The translations under genes were made by a program, and so were the position numbers. The notes beneath the pieces are model-generated. The model worked only from the letters and a program-made list of their open reading frames with translations. It ran no database searches and was not told the origin of the DNA. Positions 26,636-37,020 of a stretch of 52,669 nucleotides of DNA are shown here, in pieces (position 1 is the stretch's first letter; the number at the start of each line of letters is the position of its first letter). Source of the stretch: Caldalkalibacillus thermarum (lineage in GTDB: Bacteria > Bacillota > Bacilli > Caldalkalibacillales > Caldalkalibacillaceae); contig NZ_BMKZ01000020.1 in NCBI RefSeq assembly GCF_014644735.1, forward strand, positions 1-52,669, given 5' to 3'.

Positions 26636-28102
26636 TTAATTTGTAGCAACCGCCGCTGAAGTAGGATCCGTATTTAACTTCTCCACAATGTGTCGGGCGA
26701 TCCAGACACCCGAAGCGGATGCTTGGGCCAACCCCCGGGTCAAACCGGCACCGTCTCCGGCGGCGTACAGGTTGCTGATCTCTTCCACTTCCAGGTGTTC
26801 CGTCAGATGGGGACGTGCAGAGTAAAATTTGGCTTCAACACCGTACAGCAGGGTGTGTTCAGTAGCCAGTCCGGGAGTGATGTGGTTTAAGGCTTCAATC
26901 ATTTCAATAATGCTTTTCATGGTGGCATACGGCAGCACCTTGGTCAGGTCACCGGGCACAGCTTCTTTCAGGGTAGGCTCCACGAAACCTTCTTTGATCC
27001 TTTTTTCAGTGGAGCGGCGTCCCTTGATAATATCCCCAAAGCGTTGCACCAGGATGGAACCGCCGGAAAGTTCGTTGGCTAGCATGCCGATCCGGCGGGC
27101 GTATTCATTGGGCCTGTCAAACGGGTCGGAAAATTCATGGGAGACCAGCAGGGCGAAGTTGGTATTTTCCGATCCCAGCGCCTCATCTTTATAACTGTGA
27201 CCATTGGCCAGCATGACTCCGCTGTGGTTTTCCACCACCACGTGCCCGGAAGGGTTGCTGCAAAAGGTTCTGACCCTCGTGCCGACCGAACTGTTAAAAA
27301 TAAACTTTCCTTCGTACAGGTGGGTGTTCACCTCTTCCATAATGGTATCTAAGGTCTCCACCCGCACACCGATATCCACCTGATTGTTTTTCATTTTGAT
27401 CTTCCGTTTTCTGAGCAGTTCAGCCAGCCAGACAGCCCCATCCCGGCCCGGGGCGATCAGCACATATCTACCCCTGATTTCTTCGCCATTCTTTTTCAGG
27501 ATGACGCCCGTTGCTTTAAGCTTGCCGCTTTTCTCTTCCGTCAAGAGGTCGGCCACTTCTGTTTTGAAACGCATCTCAATTTTATCGTTTAAATACTCAA
27601 AAATACTTTGCAAAATTTGCAGGTTTTGTTCTGTTCCCAAGTGGCGGACATTGGCCCGCAACAATTTTAGACCTGCTGCCAGTCCTTTTTTCTCAATCTG
27701 TTTGACGGCCTCACTGCTTGGATCGGTAATGGAGGTCGTGGCGCCGTGTCTAAGGTTAATGTCATCCACATATTTAATCAAGTCATACACGGTACTTTTA
27801 TCCAAATAATCGGTTAGCCAACCGCCGAATTCTGTGGTAATGTTAAACTTTCCATCCGAATAAGCGCCTGCACCTCCAAAACCATTGGTAATGGAGCAGG
27901 CAGGCAAACAGCCAGCATATTCTTTTTTCGCTGTGGGCGGCGGGCATTTCTTAATTTTCCGCTCCAGAATCGGACAGCGCCGGGCGTAAATATCCAGCCC
28001 TTTATCGATGAGCAGCACCTTGGCTCCTGGCGCTTTCAAGGTCAGCTCATAGGCGGCAAAGATCCCGGCCGGTCCGGCCCCAACAATAATGACATCGTAC
28101 AT
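26636..28102 (-). CDS. FAD-dependent oxidoreductase of the COG2509 family
   Basis: A 488-residue flavoprotein. The N-terminal Rossmann motif is VGAGPAGIFAAYEL. A Cys-rich stretch follows (CPILERKIKKCPPP, AGCLPACSITNGFGGAGAYSDGK), and the C-terminus has YAAGDGAGLTRGLAQASASG, the second FAD contact. The family is widespread in Firmicutes but has no assigned substrate. ATG at 28102 with GAGGTGAT six bases upstream is a better start than the TTG at 28108. Promoter at 28188-28215. Confidence 0.9.
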   Translation of the reverse strand: MYDVIIVGAGPAGIFAAYELTLKAPGAKVLLIDKGLDIYARRCPILERKIKKCPPPTAKKEYAGCLPACSITNGFGGAGAYSDGKFNITTEFGGWLTDYLDKSTVYDLIKYVDDINLRHGATTSITDPSSEAVKQIEKKGLAAGLKLLRANVRHLGTEQNLQILQSIFEYLNDKIEMRFKTEVADLLTEEKSGKLKATGVILKKNGEEIRGRYVLIAPGRDGAVWLAELLRKRKIKMKNNQVDIGVRVETLDTIMEEVNTHLYEGKFIFNSSVGTRVRTFCSNPSGHVVVENHSGVMLANGHSYKDEALGSENTNFALLVSHEFSDPFDRPNEYARRIGMLANELSGGSILVQRFGDIIKGRRSTEKRIKEGFVEPTLKEAVPGDLTKVLPYATMKSIIEMIEALNHITPGLATEHTLLYGVEAKFYSARPHLTEHLEVEEISNLYAAGDGAGLTRGLAQASASGVWIARHIVEKLNTDPTSAAVATN

Positions 28103-28187
28103 GGGCAATCACCTCACATCCGGAATGAAAGACGAACAATTAAAAATGAATGCGCTTTTAAAGTTCGTTTTTTTCAAGCCGTTGTTT

Positions 28188-28215
28188 ATTCTAGCATAAT
28201 CCTGGTAAAAATCAA
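28188..28215 (-). promoter_or_regulatory. Promoter of the COG2509 flavoprotein gene
   Basis: On the minus strand TTGATT (28215-28210), 16-base spacer, TAGAAT (28193-28188). Confidence 0.6.
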
Positions 28216-28308
28216 CTTTAAAAAAATTTAGTCAGGCGAAAAAAGCAGGAAAGTCATTGCTGGTACGCGAATACATAGTACAGACAGTGTGAAAAGGGAG
28301 GGCAAGGC

Positions 28309-30189
28309 ATGAGCTTAGGGATTAACGGTAAAATTTTGCGAGTCAATTTAACGCAGGGGACCCATGCCATCGACCGGCCGGATGAAGCCTGGTACCGGAT
28401 GTATCATGGCGGGCGGGGGTTGATTGCCTATTATTTGTACAAGGAGTTGAAGCCTGGGATTGATCCATTGGGACCGGACAACAAGCTGATTTTTGCAGCC
28501 GGACCGCTTACCGGTGAACCATTTGGCGGGGCGGGACGCAACAGTGTGGGGGCCAAGTCCCCTTTGACAGGGGCGTATGGTGACGGTGAAGCAGGCGGGT
28601 TTTGGGGATCATTCTTAAAGCGTGCCGGGTATGATGCCGTCATTGTGGAAGGGCAGGCAGAGAAACCTGTCTATATTGCCATTGAGGATGGTCAGGTCGC
28701 TATTCATGATGCCAGCGACATTTGGGGCAAAGATACGGCCTATGTCGATGAATACTTAAAAGCAAAACATGGCCGGGGAGCGAAAGTATGCCAATGCGGT
28801 ATTGCCGGGGAAAACCTGGTCCGCTATGCCACAGTGGTCAATGACATTAACCGCATGGTGGGACGGACCGGAATGGGGGCTGTGATGGGCTCCAAAAAGC
28901 TGAAAGCCATTGTGGTCAAGGGCAAGCAAATGCCCAAGATGAGCAATCCCCAGAGAGTGAAAGAGCTGGCCGCCTGGATGGGCAAGAACCATGCCGAGTT
29001 GACCAAGGGTTTTCACAAGATGGGCACTTCAGGGATAGTACAACCCTTAAACCGGATTAGCGGCTTGCCTACCCGCAATTTCAGGGATCCTTTCTTTGAA
29101 TATGCTGAACAAATTTCTGGTGAAGCAATGCACAGCCAATTTAATGTGAAAGACGACACCTGTAATGCCTGTCCCATTCGCTGCAAACGGGTGGTGGAGT
29201 CGGAAGAACATCAGGTGGACGGCCGTTTCGGCGGAGCCGAGTATGAACATTTAAGTGCAATCGGCTCTAATCTGGGCATCAGCGATTTGGCGGCCCTGAT
29301 GAAAGCGACAGAGCGGTGTAATGCTTACGGAGTAGATGTCATTTCCTTGGGGGTCACCATTGCCTGTGCCATGGAAGCCTATGAGAAAGGCATCATCACC
29401 AAAGAGGATACAGATGGGATTGAGCTGACCTGGGGCAATGCCGAGGCCCTGTTGACCCTGATCGAAAAAATATGCCGGAGGGAAGGTATCGGCGATCTCT
29501 TAGCTGAGGGCAGCATGCGTTTTGCTGAAAAAATTGGCGGCGGGGCAGAGGAGTTTGCTCTAAATATCAAGGGGTTGGAGTTACCCATGCATGAACCCCG
29601 CTTGAAGCAGGGGATGGGTGTCGGCTACGCCATCTCGCCCACGGGAGCCGATCATTGCCACAATCTGCACGATACGGGAACAGCCAAAAACGTGGACTTT
29701 TTCAAACCGTTAGGCGCCTTTAAGCCAGTTCCAGCAGACGATATCGGCCCGGAGAAGATTCGCATGCTTGTATATTTTACCAATTGGCGTCACTATATGA
29801 ACAGCGCAGTGGTGTGCCAGTTTTTACCCTGGACCATTGATCATCTCGTGGAGTTGACCAATGGCGTCACGGGCTGGGACACCAATGTGTGGGAATTAAT
29901 GAAAGTGGGCGAACGGGCCGCCACACTGACGCGCCTGTTTAACTTGCGGGAAGGTTTTACAGCGGAGGATGACCGTCTGCCCAAGCGGTTTTTCAAGCCG
30001 TTTAAGGAAGGGTATATTAAAGGCAAAGCCCCCTCGGAAGAGGACTTCCGGCAGGCTATCCGTTATTATTACCAGATGATGGGCTGGGATGAACAAGGTG
30101 TCCCTACGGACGGCAAACTGGCCGAGCTGGGCATTTTATGGGCCCGGGATAGCGCTGCCAGGGAAGTCACCTCTATTGAGCAGAGCTGA
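28309..30189 (+). CDS. aor: Aldehyde:ferredoxin oxidoreductase (tungsten enzyme)
   Basis: AOR family, 626 residues; oxidises aldehydes to acids with ferredoxin as acceptor, using a tungstopterin and one [4Fe-4S] cluster. The cluster ligands C285, C288 and C292 (TCNACPIRC) and C503 (VVCQFLPW) match the family spacing. AGRNSVGAKSPLTGAYGDGEAGG and GVGYAISPTGADHCHNLHD are the pterin-binding signatures. GGGAGGG precedes the ATG. A MoaD-like gene follows 98 bases downstream, as commonly found with AOR. In a presumed aerobe the role may be scavenging aldehydes or supplying reduced ferredoxin. Confidence 0.95.
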   Translation: MSLGINGKILRVNLTQGTHAIDRPDEAWYRMYHGGRGLIAYYLYKELKPGIDPLGPDNKLIFAAGPLTGEPFGGAGRNSVGAKSPLTGAYGDGEAGGFWGSFLKRAGYDAVIVEGQAEKPVYIAIEDGQVAIHDASDIWGKDTAYVDEYLKAKHGRGAKVCQCGIAGENLVRYATVVNDINRMVGRTGMGAVMGSKKLKAIVVKGKQMPKMSNPQRVKELAAWMGKNHAELTKGFHKMGTSGIVQPLNRISGLPTRNFRDPFFEYAEQISGEAMHSQFNVKDDTCNACPIRCKRVVESEEHQVDGRFGGAEYEHLSAIGSNLGISDLAALMKATERCNAYGVDVISLGVTIACAMEAYEKGIITKEDTDGIELTWGNAEALLTLIEKICRREGIGDLLAEGSMRFAEKIGGGAEEFALNIKGLELPMHEPRLKQGMGVGYAISPTGADHCHNLHDTGTAKNVDFFKPLGAFKPVPADDIGPEKIRMLVYFTNWRHYMNSAVVCQFLPWTIDHLVELTNGVTGWDTNVWELMKVGERAATLTRLFNLREGFTAEDDRLPKRFFKPFKEGYIKGKAPSEEDFRQAIRYYYQMMGWDEQGVPTDGKLAELGILWARDSAAREVTSIEQS

Positions 30190-30287
30190 TGTATTTACCA
30201 CCCGATGACAGAGTGCATTTTTATTACATCAACCACTAACATCAACAAATAAACATTAACAAAGTCATTTGCAAAGAAGGGATCGGG

Positions 30288-30536
30288 ATGCATATTTATC
30301 TGAGAGCCTATGGTCATTTGGAACATTATCTGCAGCAAGGGGAATATGCTGGGGATGATAAACAGTGGGTAAAGCTGAAAACAGACAGTCCTGGCATCAA
30401 GAGCATCATCCGTTCTCTGGGCATCCCTGATCAGGAGGTTTGCTTTCTTGTGCGCAACGGGGAATTTATGGACTGGGATGAACAGGTGCAGGAAGGGGAC
30501 CGTATCGAACTGATTCCCCCCATAGAGGGGGGGTAA
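30288..30536 (+). CDS. MoaD/ThiS-family sulfur carrier protein
   Basis: An 82-residue ubiquitin-like protein ending in the Gly-Gly tail (PPIEGG) that is thiocarboxylated in pterin cofactor synthesis. Its place after the tungsten enzyme gene suggests it makes the dithiolene sulphurs of the tungstopterin for it, possibly as a dedicated MoaD paralogue. The site AAGAAGGGATCGGG precedes the ATG. The stop is fused to the remnant of an amidohydrolase gene. Confidence 0.88.
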   Translation: MHIYLRAYGHLEHYLQQGEYAGDDKQWVKLKTDSPGIKSIIRSLGIPDQEVCFLVRNGEFMDWDEQVQEGDRIELIPPIEGG

Positions 30537-30670
30537 CCAACCTTTTGTATAAAGAAATGAAAATAGCAGCTGGCTTGCAAAAGACCGAACATTTTGACCC
30601 CACTGTGCTGGATGCCCAGACGGTGTTAAAAATAGCCACGATTGAGGGAGCAAAGCTGCTGGGGGTATAG
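30533..30670 (+). pseudogene. 3' remnant of an amidohydrolase (MtaD / SAH deaminase family)
   Basis: The frame from about 30533 to the TAG at 30668-30670 reads TNLLYKEMKIAAGLQKTEHF and ends TVLKIATIEGAKLLGV. This matches the conserved late region of ATZ/TRZ-type amidohydrolases (the N-N-x-L-D-x-x-x-E-M-K-L-A-A segment and the A-T-x-x-G-A-x-x-L-G helix). No 5' part, metal-binding histidines or start are present, and it overlaps the end of the moaD-like gene by a few bases. So an internal deletion removed nearly the whole gene and its C-terminal domain. Confidence 0.75.
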
Positions 30671-30695
30671 TGCTTAACTTTTACGGCGCTTGCCC

Positions 30696-30724
30696 TTGTA
30701 ATTGTCATCATACATGGGTATAGT
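30696..30724 (+). promoter_or_regulatory. csoR promoter
   Basis: TTGTAA (30696-30701), 17-base spacer, TATAGT (30719-30724). A GGGTAT half-site overlaps the -10 region, consistent with copper autoregulation. Confidence 0.65.
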
Positions 30725-30742
30725 ATAAGTGAGGTGGGAAAG

Positions 30743-31069
30743 ATGACGGAGTGGGAAAACAAACACGAAGCGTTAGACTGCCACGGGAGCGGGCGCCGGG
30801 GGCGGGCACCGGCTGAATTGAAAGAAAACCTGATCCGCCGCCTGAACCGGATTGAAGGGCAGGTCCGGGGCATTAAAGGCATGATCGAGCGGGATGTATA
30901 CTGTGATGACATCCTCAATCAAATGGCTGCCGTGCAATCGGCTCTTCATGCGGTGTCCAAGTTGCTGCTGGAAAGCCATATCAAAACCTGTGTGATGGAG
31001 CGGCTCAAAGAAGGGGACCAGGAAGTGACCGGGGAATTTATGAAAACCATCTCCAAGTTAATTAAATAA
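30743..31069 (+). CDS. csoR: Copper-sensing transcriptional repressor CsoR
   Basis: Four-helix CsoR/RcnR repressor, 108 residues. The Cu(I) ligands C54, H79 and C83 keep the 25- and 4-residue spacing of B. subtilis CsoR. RRLNRIEGQVRGIKGMIE is the family's DNA-binding face. The N-terminus has an extra ~20 residues (ALDCHGSGRRGRAP) with a further Cys-His. ATG at 30743 follows GAGGTGG. Directly followed by copZ and copA with CsoR-type operators. Confidence 0.93.
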   Translation: MTEWENKHEALDCHGSGRRGRAPAELKENLIRRLNRIEGQVRGIKGMIERDVYCDDILNQMAAVQSALHAVSKLLLESHIKTCVMERLKEGDQEVTGEFMKTISKLIK

Positions 31070-31101
31070 CAAGAGAGTCAATCAGTGTGGTTTCGGTTTT
31101 C

Positions 31102-31130
31102 TTGAATACTATACAGGGGTATGCTATATT
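31102..31130 (+). promoter_or_regulatory. copZ promoter with CsoR-like site
   Basis: TTGAAT (31102-31107), 17 bases, TATATT (31125-31130). The spacer has ATACAGGGGTATGCTA, which resembles one half of the CsoR consensus; the other half is degenerate. Confidence 0.65.
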
Positions 31131-31194
31131 AATAATGAATCATGTGATTCAATACAATCGACACTAACACCAAAACAACTTTGGAGGAGAGTCA

Positions 31195-31407
31195 ATGATG
31201 AAGGAAGTCACACTGAAAGTGGAAGGGATGTCTTGTGCTCATTGTGTATCTGCTGTAGAAAAGAGTGTCGGGGCGTTAGAGGGCGTTTCTGACGTGAAAG
31301 TCAATCTGGATCAAGGTCTGGTTGAGGTCAAATTTGACGACAGCATAGTCAGTGTGGAAAAGATCAAAGAAACAATCGATGACCAGGGATATGATGTGGT
31401 ATCTTAG
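31195..31407 (+). CDS. copZ: Copper chaperone CopZ
   Basis: Single HMA domain of 70 residues with the metal motif GMSCAHC (about 11-17), a beta-alpha-beta pattern and the terminal DQGYDV. It carries Cu(I) to CopA and to CsoR. GGAGGAG precedes the tandem ATGs at 31195 and 31198. A terminator and a second CsoR operator separate it from copA. Confidence 0.94.
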   Translation: MMKEVTLKVEGMSCAHCVSAVEKSVGALEGVSDVKVNLDQGLVEVKFDDSIVSVEKIKETIDDQGYDVVS

Positions 31408-31450
31408 GAGAGTATTTTAGAAAAGCTGGACTGTTTTCGGCTTCTGGCAA

Positions 31451-31484
31451 ATCGTGTTACGGAAAAGGTAGCACGATTCCTTTT
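31451..31484 (+). terminator. Terminator between copZ and copA
   Basis: AATCGTG (31451-31457) pairs with CACGATT (31472-31478), followed by CCTTTT. It should make copZ more abundant than copA or separate the transcripts. Confidence 0.7.
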
Positions 31485-31494
31485 GGATTGAATG

Positions 31495-31511
31495 ATACCC
31501 TATAAGGGTAT
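31495..31511 (+). promoter_or_regulatory. CsoR operator before copA
   Basis: ATACCC-TATAA-GGGTAT, a perfect inverted repeat of the CsoR type, overlapping the probable copA -10 region (TATAAA at 31509-31514, or TATAAG at 31501-31506). Confidence 0.8.
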
Positions 31512-31540
31512 AAACAGGTTAAAGAAACGGGGTGTCAGCT

Positions 31541-33958
31541 GTGACTCAAACACGGCAGACCAGTTTTAAAGTGACAGGCATGTCTTGTGCCGCTTGTGCC
31601 AACCGGATTGAAAAAGCATTATACAAACTTGACGGGGTACAAACTGCCCATGTGAATTTGGCTTTGGAAAAGGCGACAGTAGAGTATGATCCACAACAGG
31701 TGGACCTGTCCCGGCTGGAAGCACGCCTTGAACAGCTGGGATACGCTATAGTAAAAGAAAAGGTTGAATTTGAGGTCGACGGCATGTCTTGTGCCGCTTG
31801 TGCCAACCGCATTGAAAAAACGTTAAACAAAATGGCAGGCGTTTTTCAAGCCAACGTAAACTTTGCCCTGGAGAGGGCTGCTGTGGCCTACAACCCCGCT
31901 GAGGTTACCCCGGAGGAGATGATCACACGCATTGATCAGCTTGGCTTTAAACTGAGCTTAAAAGAAGATCGGGCTGGTTTGGACCAAGCACAGGACCGGG
32001 AGACCGGCCGTCAATTTCGCAAGTTTGTGTGGGCTGCCGTTTTCTCACTTCCTCTCTTATGGACGATGGTAAGCCATTTTGAATGGGCAGCTTTTATCTG
32101 GGTGCCGGATGTGCTCTTGAACCCGTGGGTGCAATGGGCTTTGGCCACTCCGGTACAGTTTGTGATCGGCTGGCAGTTTTACAAGGGGGCGTATAAAGCG
32201 CTGCGCAACAAAAGTGCCAATATGGATGTGCTGGTGGCCTTGGGGACTTCTGCCGCCTATTTTTACAGCCTGTATTTATCCATCGATTGGCTGAGAACAG
32301 GGGCTCATCATGTAGACCTTTATTACGAAACCGCAGCCATCATTATTACGTTGATTTTACTCGGAAAATATTTTGAAGCAAAAGCCAAAGGCCGCACCTC
32401 CCAGGCCATCAAAAAGCTGATGGGCCTAAAGCCCAAAACAGCGCTGGTGATCCGTAACGGGCAGGAGATTGAGATTCCAGTGGACGAAGTTGTTGTGGGT
32501 GACATTATTTTGGTTAAACCCGGTCAAAAAATTCCGGTTGACGGGGAAGTGATTGCTGGTCGTTCCGCAGTGGATGAATCGATGCTGACTGGAGAAAGCA
32601 TCCCGGTGGACAAAGAAGCGGGCGATGAGGTGATCGGAGCGACGATCAACAAAAACGGCACGCTTAAAATTAAAGCGACCAAGGTAGGTAAAGATACGGC
32701 CTTGGCCCAAATTGTGCGGGTCGTGGAAGAGGCGCAAGGTTCCAAAGCGCCCATTCAGCGCATGGTGGATAAGGTCTCCGGCATCTTCGTCCCTATTGTG
32801 GTGATTTTTGCCTTTCTTACGTTCTTGTTCTGGTATTTGATCCTAACCCCCGGACAGTTGGGCAGCGCCCTGATCCCCACCATCTCTATTCTGGTAATTG
32901 CTTGTCCCTGTGCCCTGGGGCTGGCCACTCCGACTTCGATCATGGCCGGTTCGGGCCGTTCAGCGGAATACGGCATCTTGTTCAAAGGCGGTGAACATCT
33001 GGAGAAAACCCAGGAGATTACGACCGTCGTCCTGGATAAAACGGGCACCGTGACCAAGGGTGAACCGGAAATGACGGATGTACTGGTGAACCCTGATGCC
33101 GGACTCAGTGAGGAGGAGCTGTTAAGGCTGGTCGGTTCGGCGGAAAAACCCTCCGAACATCCTCTGGCCCAGGCCCTTGTGCAAGGTATACAGGAAAAGG
33201 GGATAGCGTTAAAAGAACCGGAACAGTTTGAAGCGGTGCCCGGACACGGAATAACGGCGGAAGTAGACCAGCATCAGGTGTTAGTCGGTACCCGCCGCCT
33301 GATGGCTAAACACAGTATTGACGTCTCCCCGGCCTTAGGGCAGCTGGAACAGCTTGAACAGGAAGGGAAAACCGCCATGCTGGTGGCCGTAGATAGCACC
33401 TATGCCGGGATTATCGCCGTTGCCGACAGAGTGAAAGAAACATCTCGAGAGGCCGTGGCCCGCATGAGGGCGATGGGCCTGGAAGTGCTGATGATCACGG
33501 GAGACAATGAACGGACAGCCCGCGCCATTGCCAGACAAGTGGGCATTGACCATGTGCTGGCCGAAGTGTTGCCTGAAGGCAAGGCTGATGAAGTTAAAAA
33601 ACTGCAACAACAAGGGAAGAAAGTGGCCATGGTGGGCGATGGAATTAACGATGCTCCTGCCTTGGCTGTGGCGGATATCGGCATGGCCATCGGTACGGGT
33701 ACTGATATTGCCATGGAAACGGCGGATATAGCCTTGATGCGGGGGGATTTGAACAGCGTGGTTGATGCTTTGCTCATGAGCCGCAAAACGATGCGCAACA
33801 TCAAACAAAACTTGTTCTGGGCTTTTTGCTATAATACTGCAGCCATCCCTGTGGCTGCAGCCGGCCTTTTGCAACCTTGGATGGCCGGGGCGGCGATGGC
33901 TTTCAGCTCCGTTTCCGTTGTGTTGAATGCCTTAAGGTTGCAGCGGGTTAAATTATAA
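31541..33958 (+). CDS. copA: Copper-exporting P1B-type ATPase CopA
   Basis: Cu(I) efflux pump of 805 residues. Two N-terminal HMA domains each carry [13 protein letters not shown]; then membrane helices, the TGES actuator loop, the metal-translocating CPC (C455-P-C457 in [13 protein letters not shown]), the phosphorylated DKTGT (D499) and the hinge [15 protein letters not shown] at 31541 is seven bases after AAACGGGG; the GTG at 31532 lies in that site. Its own CsoR operator implies direct induction by copper. Confidence 0.96.
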   Translation: MTQTRQTSFKVTGMSCAACANRIEKALYKLDGVQTAHVNLALEKATVEYDPQQVDLSRLEARLEQLGYAIVKEKVEFEVDGMSCAACANRIEKTLNKMAGVFQANVNFALERAAVAYNPAEVTPEEMITRIDQLGFKLSLKEDRAGLDQAQDRETGRQFRKFVWAAVFSLPLLWTMVSHFEWAAFIWVPDVLLNPWVQWALATPVQFVIGWQFYKGAYKALRNKSANMDVLVALGTSAAYFYSLYLSIDWLRTGAHHVDLYYETAAIIITLILLGKYFEAKAKGRTSQAIKKLMGLKPKTALVIRNGQEIEIPVDEVVVGDIILVKPGQKIPVDGEVIAGRSAVDESMLTGESIPVDKEAGDEVIGATINKNGTLKIKATKVGKDTALAQIVRVVEEAQGSKAPIQRMVDKVSGIFVPIVVIFAFLTFLFWYLILTPGQLGSALIPTISILVIACPCALGLATPTSIMAGSGRSAEYGILFKGGEHLEKTQEITTVVLDKTGTVTKGEPEMTDVLVNPDAGLSEEELLRLVGSAEKPSEHPLAQALVQGIQEKGIALKEPEQFEAVPGHGITAEVDQHQVLVGTRRLMAKHSIDVSPALGQLEQLEQEGKTAMLVAVDSTYAGIIAVADRVKETSREAVARMRAMGLEVLMITGDNERTARAIARQVGIDHVLAEVLPEGKADEVKKLQQQGKKVAMVGDGINDAPALAVADIGMAIGTGTDIAMETADIALMRGDLNSVVDALLMSRKTMRNIKQNLFWAFCYNTAAIPVAAAGLLQPWMAGAAMAFSSVSVVLNALRLQRVKL

Positions 33959-33974
33959 CAGGCAGACCAATGAG

Positions 33975-34001
33975 AGCACACCCCCTCAGGTGTGCTTTTT
34001 C
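33975..34001 (+). terminator. copA terminator
   Basis: AGCACACC (33975-33982) pairs with GGTGTGCT (33989-33996), followed by TTTTTC. Confidence 0.9.
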
Positions 34002-34049
34002 TTATATCGGAGTGGGCCAAAACAAGATTCATTCACTTTAAAACGGCTG

Positions 34050-34077
34050 TTTACACCAAACAGGATAAGGGTATCTT
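34050..34077 (+). promoter_or_regulatory. Probable odhA promoter
   Basis: TTTACA (34050-34055), 16-base spacer, TATCTT (34072-34077), 36 bases before the odhA start. Confidence 0.55.
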
Positions 34078-34112
34078 AATGTAAGAAACTGAAATAGCGG
34101 AGGGTGTTAGGG

Positions 34113-36959
34113 ATGCCTGCTGAGGATATGGAGAATCGACACCGTTGGGAACGGGTATTTGGGGTTAACCTGGGCTATATTCAAGATAAATATGAACAGT
34201 ACCTGCATGATCCCGGCTCAGTCGAACCAGAGCTGAAAACTTTATTTGAGCGGTGGGGACCGCCCCCTATGGTTGATCAAGATCATCAGCCTGTGCGGGA
34301 CAGGAAAAGAGAAAGAGGGGCGCCACAAATAAGTGCATACCAACTGGAAAAAGCGGCAGCTGCCATGCAGTTGGCCCAACATATTCGTACATACGGCCAC
34401 TTGGAAGCCAAAATTGACCCGTTGCACGAGGGGGAGACGGAGCACGTTTCCCTGCTTGATCCAACTGCTTACGGCCTGACTGAAGAAGATCTGCGCGCGT
34501 TGCCCGCAGCCGCCGTCTGGCCTGAAGCGCCGGACAGGATGGAAACAGCTTGGGATGCCCTTCACCACTTGAAGCAAGTGTATACTGAATCCCTGGCTTA
34601 CCAATTTACCCATGTTCATGATCCTGAAGAACGCAAGTGGCTTTGCCGCTGGGTGGAAACGGGCCGGGCACATGAGCCGTTGAGCAGTAAGGAAAAGGTG
34701 GCACTGCTTAACAGGTTGATTGAAGTAGAAATGTTTGAGCAATTTTTGCACCGCAGATTTGTAGGGCAAAAGCGCTTTTCCATTGAAGGGTTAGATGCGC
34801 TGGTGCCTATGTTGGATGAGCTGATCAGCCAAGGGGTTCACAGCGGTATTGAGCACATCATGATTGGCATGGCCCACCGCGGGCGGCTGAACGTGCTGGC
34901 CCATGTACTGGGCAAACCTTATGAGCTGATTTTTTCCGAGTTTCATCATTCACCCAACAAAGATTTGGTGCCGTCTGAGGGTTCGGTCGGCATTAACTAT
35001 GGCTGGACCGGAGACGTGAAATACCATCTGGGAGGAAAAAGGGCTATCCAGGCGGATAATGTGGTTAGGGCACGGTTGACCTTGGCTAATAATCCCAGTC
35101 ATTTAGAGTTTGTGAACCCAGTGGTTGAAGGCTTCACCAGGGCTGCACAGGAAGAACGGACAAAGAGGGGCTACCCCGAGCAGGATGTCAACAAAGCGTT
35201 TGCTATTCTGATTCATGGCGACGCGGCTTTTCCGGGCGAAGGGATTGTGGCGGAGACTCTAAATTTAAGTCAGCTGCGCGGCTATCATACAGGTGGCACG
35301 ATTCACATTATTGCCAACAACCGTCTGGGATTTACCACAGAAGAGCGGGATGCCCGTTCGACCAAATATGCCAGTGACCTGGCCAAGGGGTTTGAGATTC
35401 CCATTGTCCACGTCAATGCTGATGATCCCGAGGCGTGTCTGGCTGCTGTCCGGCTGGCCTACGCCTACCGCCAGCGCTTCCATAAGGATTTTCTGATTGA
35501 CTTGATCGGTTACCGCCGCTTTGGACACAATGAAGCGGACGATCCAGCGGTGACCCAGCCCAAGCTCTATGCGAAAATTAAACACCATCCCAGCGTCCGG
35601 GTACAATATGCACAGGCCTTAATCAAAGCAGGTCTGGTGACAGAAGAGCATATAGAAGAGATGGAAAACAAGGTCGTGGAAAAATTAGAAGCGGCTTATC
35701 AACGGGCTATGCAGAAAAATAAAGGAGATACATTTCATTTAGATCCGCCGGAAGTGCTGAGCGGATCACTGCCTGATATTAACACCAGTGTCCCGCTGGA
35801 CACGCTTAGGACCATAAACCGGAATTTGCTTGACTGGCCCGAAGGATTTACGGTTTATCCGAAATTGAGACGTATCCTGGAACGGAGGGCCAATGCCCTG
35901 GCTGATGACGGAAAAGTGGACTGGGCGCTGGCTGAAATACTGGCCTTTGCCACGATCCTCCATGACGGCATCCCCATCCGGCTGACCGGTCAGGATACGG
36001 AACGGGGGACGTTTGCCCACCGGCATTTGGTTTTGCATGACAGCAAAACGGGTGAATCCCTTTCGCCCCTCCATGTGTTGCCCGAGGCCCGGGCCTCGTT
36101 TGCTATCCATAACAGCCCACTGACAGAAACAGCGGTGCTGGGCTTTGAATACGGTTACAGTGTCTTTACCACAGATACCTTGGTCCTGTGGGAAGCCCAG
36201 TACGGGGACTTTGCCAATGTGGCCCAAGTGATATTTGACCAATTTATATCGGCTGGCCGGGCTAAATGGGGTGAAAGATCCAATCTGGTCGTGCTCTTGC
36301 CCCACGGCTATGAAGGGCAGGGACCGGAGCATTCCAGCGCCCGATTGGAACGTTTTCTGCAATTGGCCGCTGAAAATAACTGGTTTGTCGCAAACGTGAC
36401 CAAAGCGGCCCAGTACTTCCACCTTTTGCGCCGTCAAGCCTTGTTATCAGGGCGTGAAGAGGAACGGCCGCTGGTCATTATGACTCCCAAAAGCCTGATT
36501 CGCAACCCGCGTGTCGCTTCTTTTCCCCAAGCTTTAAGTGAGGGCCGTTTTCACCGGGTCCTTGAACAAACCGGATTGGGACAGTATCCCGAGCGTGTCG
36601 AGCGGCTGATCTTGTGCAGCGGCAAAATTGCAGTGGAGTTAGAGGAAAAGCTGGAGAAAGCAGAGGATAACATGGACTGGCTGCATATTGTGCGTGTGGA
36701 GGAGCTCTATCCTTTTCCCAAACAAGACATCCAACAGATCATTCAACGGTACGAGGGATTGCAAGAGATCGTCTGGGTGCAGGAAGAACCGCGCAATATG
36801 GGAGCTTGGCGTTACATGGAGCCCTATCTAAGGGACGTGGCGGGAGAGATTCCTGTCCGTTACATTGGGCGGCCCGACCGCTCCAGTCCGGCAGAAGGTT
36901 TGCATGAGGCCCACAAAAAAGAACAGGAAAGGATTGTGCAGGAAGCCTTAAGACGCTAA
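34113..36959 (+). CDS. odhA: 2-oxoglutarate dehydrogenase E1 component
   Basis: Thiamine-diphosphate E1 of the 2-oxoglutarate dehydrogenase complex in the TCA cycle, 948 residues, as in Bacillus OdhA. The short N-terminal E2-binding helix is followed by [20 protein letters not shown], the ThDP motif [16 protein letters not shown] with [14 protein letters not shown], and the C-terminal transketolase-like domain ([29 protein letters not shown]). ATG at 34113 lies eight bases after GGAGGG; the GTG at 34104 lies within that site. The E2 gene follows; the E3 gene is not in the window, as normal for bacilli. Confidence 0.96.
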   Translation: MPAEDMENRHRWERVFGVNLGYIQDKYEQYLHDPGSVEPELKTLFERWGPPPMVDQDHQPVRDRKRERGAPQISAYQLEKAAAAMQLAQHIRTYGHLEAKIDPLHEGETEHVSLLDPTAYGLTEEDLRALPAAAVWPEAPDRMETAWDALHHLKQVYTESLAYQFTHVHDPEERKWLCRWVETGRAHEPLSSKEKVALLNRLIEVEMFEQFLHRRFVGQKRFSIEGLDALVPMLDELISQGVHSGIEHIMIGMAHRGRLNVLAHVLGKPYELIFSEFHHSPNKDLVPSEGSVGINYGWTGDVKYHLGGKRAIQADNVVRARLTLANNPSHLEFVNPVVEGFTRAAQEERTKRGYPEQDVNKAFAILIHGDAAFPGEGIVAETLNLSQLRGYHTGGTIHIIANNRLGFTTEERDARSTKYASDLAKGFEIPIVHVNADDPEACLAAVRLAYAYRQRFHKDFLIDLIGYRRFGHNEADDPAVTQPKLYAKIKHHPSVRVQYAQALIKAGLVTEEHIEEMENKVVEKLEAAYQRAMQKNKGDTFHLDPPEVLSGSLPDINTSVPLDTLRTINRNLLDWPEGFTVYPKLRRILERRANALADDGKVDWALAEILAFATILHDGIPIRLTGQDTERGTFAHRHLVLHDSKTGESLSPLHVLPEARASFAIHNSPLTETAVLGFEYGYSVFTTDTLVLWEAQYGDFANVAQVIFDQFISAGRAKWGERSNLVVLLPHGYEGQGPEHSSARLERFLQLAAENNWFVANVTKAAQYFHLLRRQALLSGREEERPLVIMTPKSLIRNPRVASFPQALSEGRFHRVLEQTGLGQYPERVERLILCSGKIAVELEEKLEKAEDNMDWLHIVRVEELYPFPKQDIQQIIQRYEGLQEIVWVQEEPRNMGAWRYMEPYLRDVAGEIPVRYIGRPDRSSPAEGLHEAHKKEQERIVQEALRR

Positions 36960-37020
36960 ACACACAGCAAGAATATACACAGCTTAACCTGTTATATTCC
37001 TACTGAGGGAGGTATCTGTC

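Noticed and set aside
26352..26646. Plus-strand ORFs opposite the 75-residue gene
   Set aside because: Low-complexity, no start signals, and the minus strand has a terminator and an operon partner.
30195..30918. Minus-strand ORFs opposite moaD, the amidohydrolase tail and csoR
   Set aside because: All three known features are on the plus strand, with convincing family motifs.
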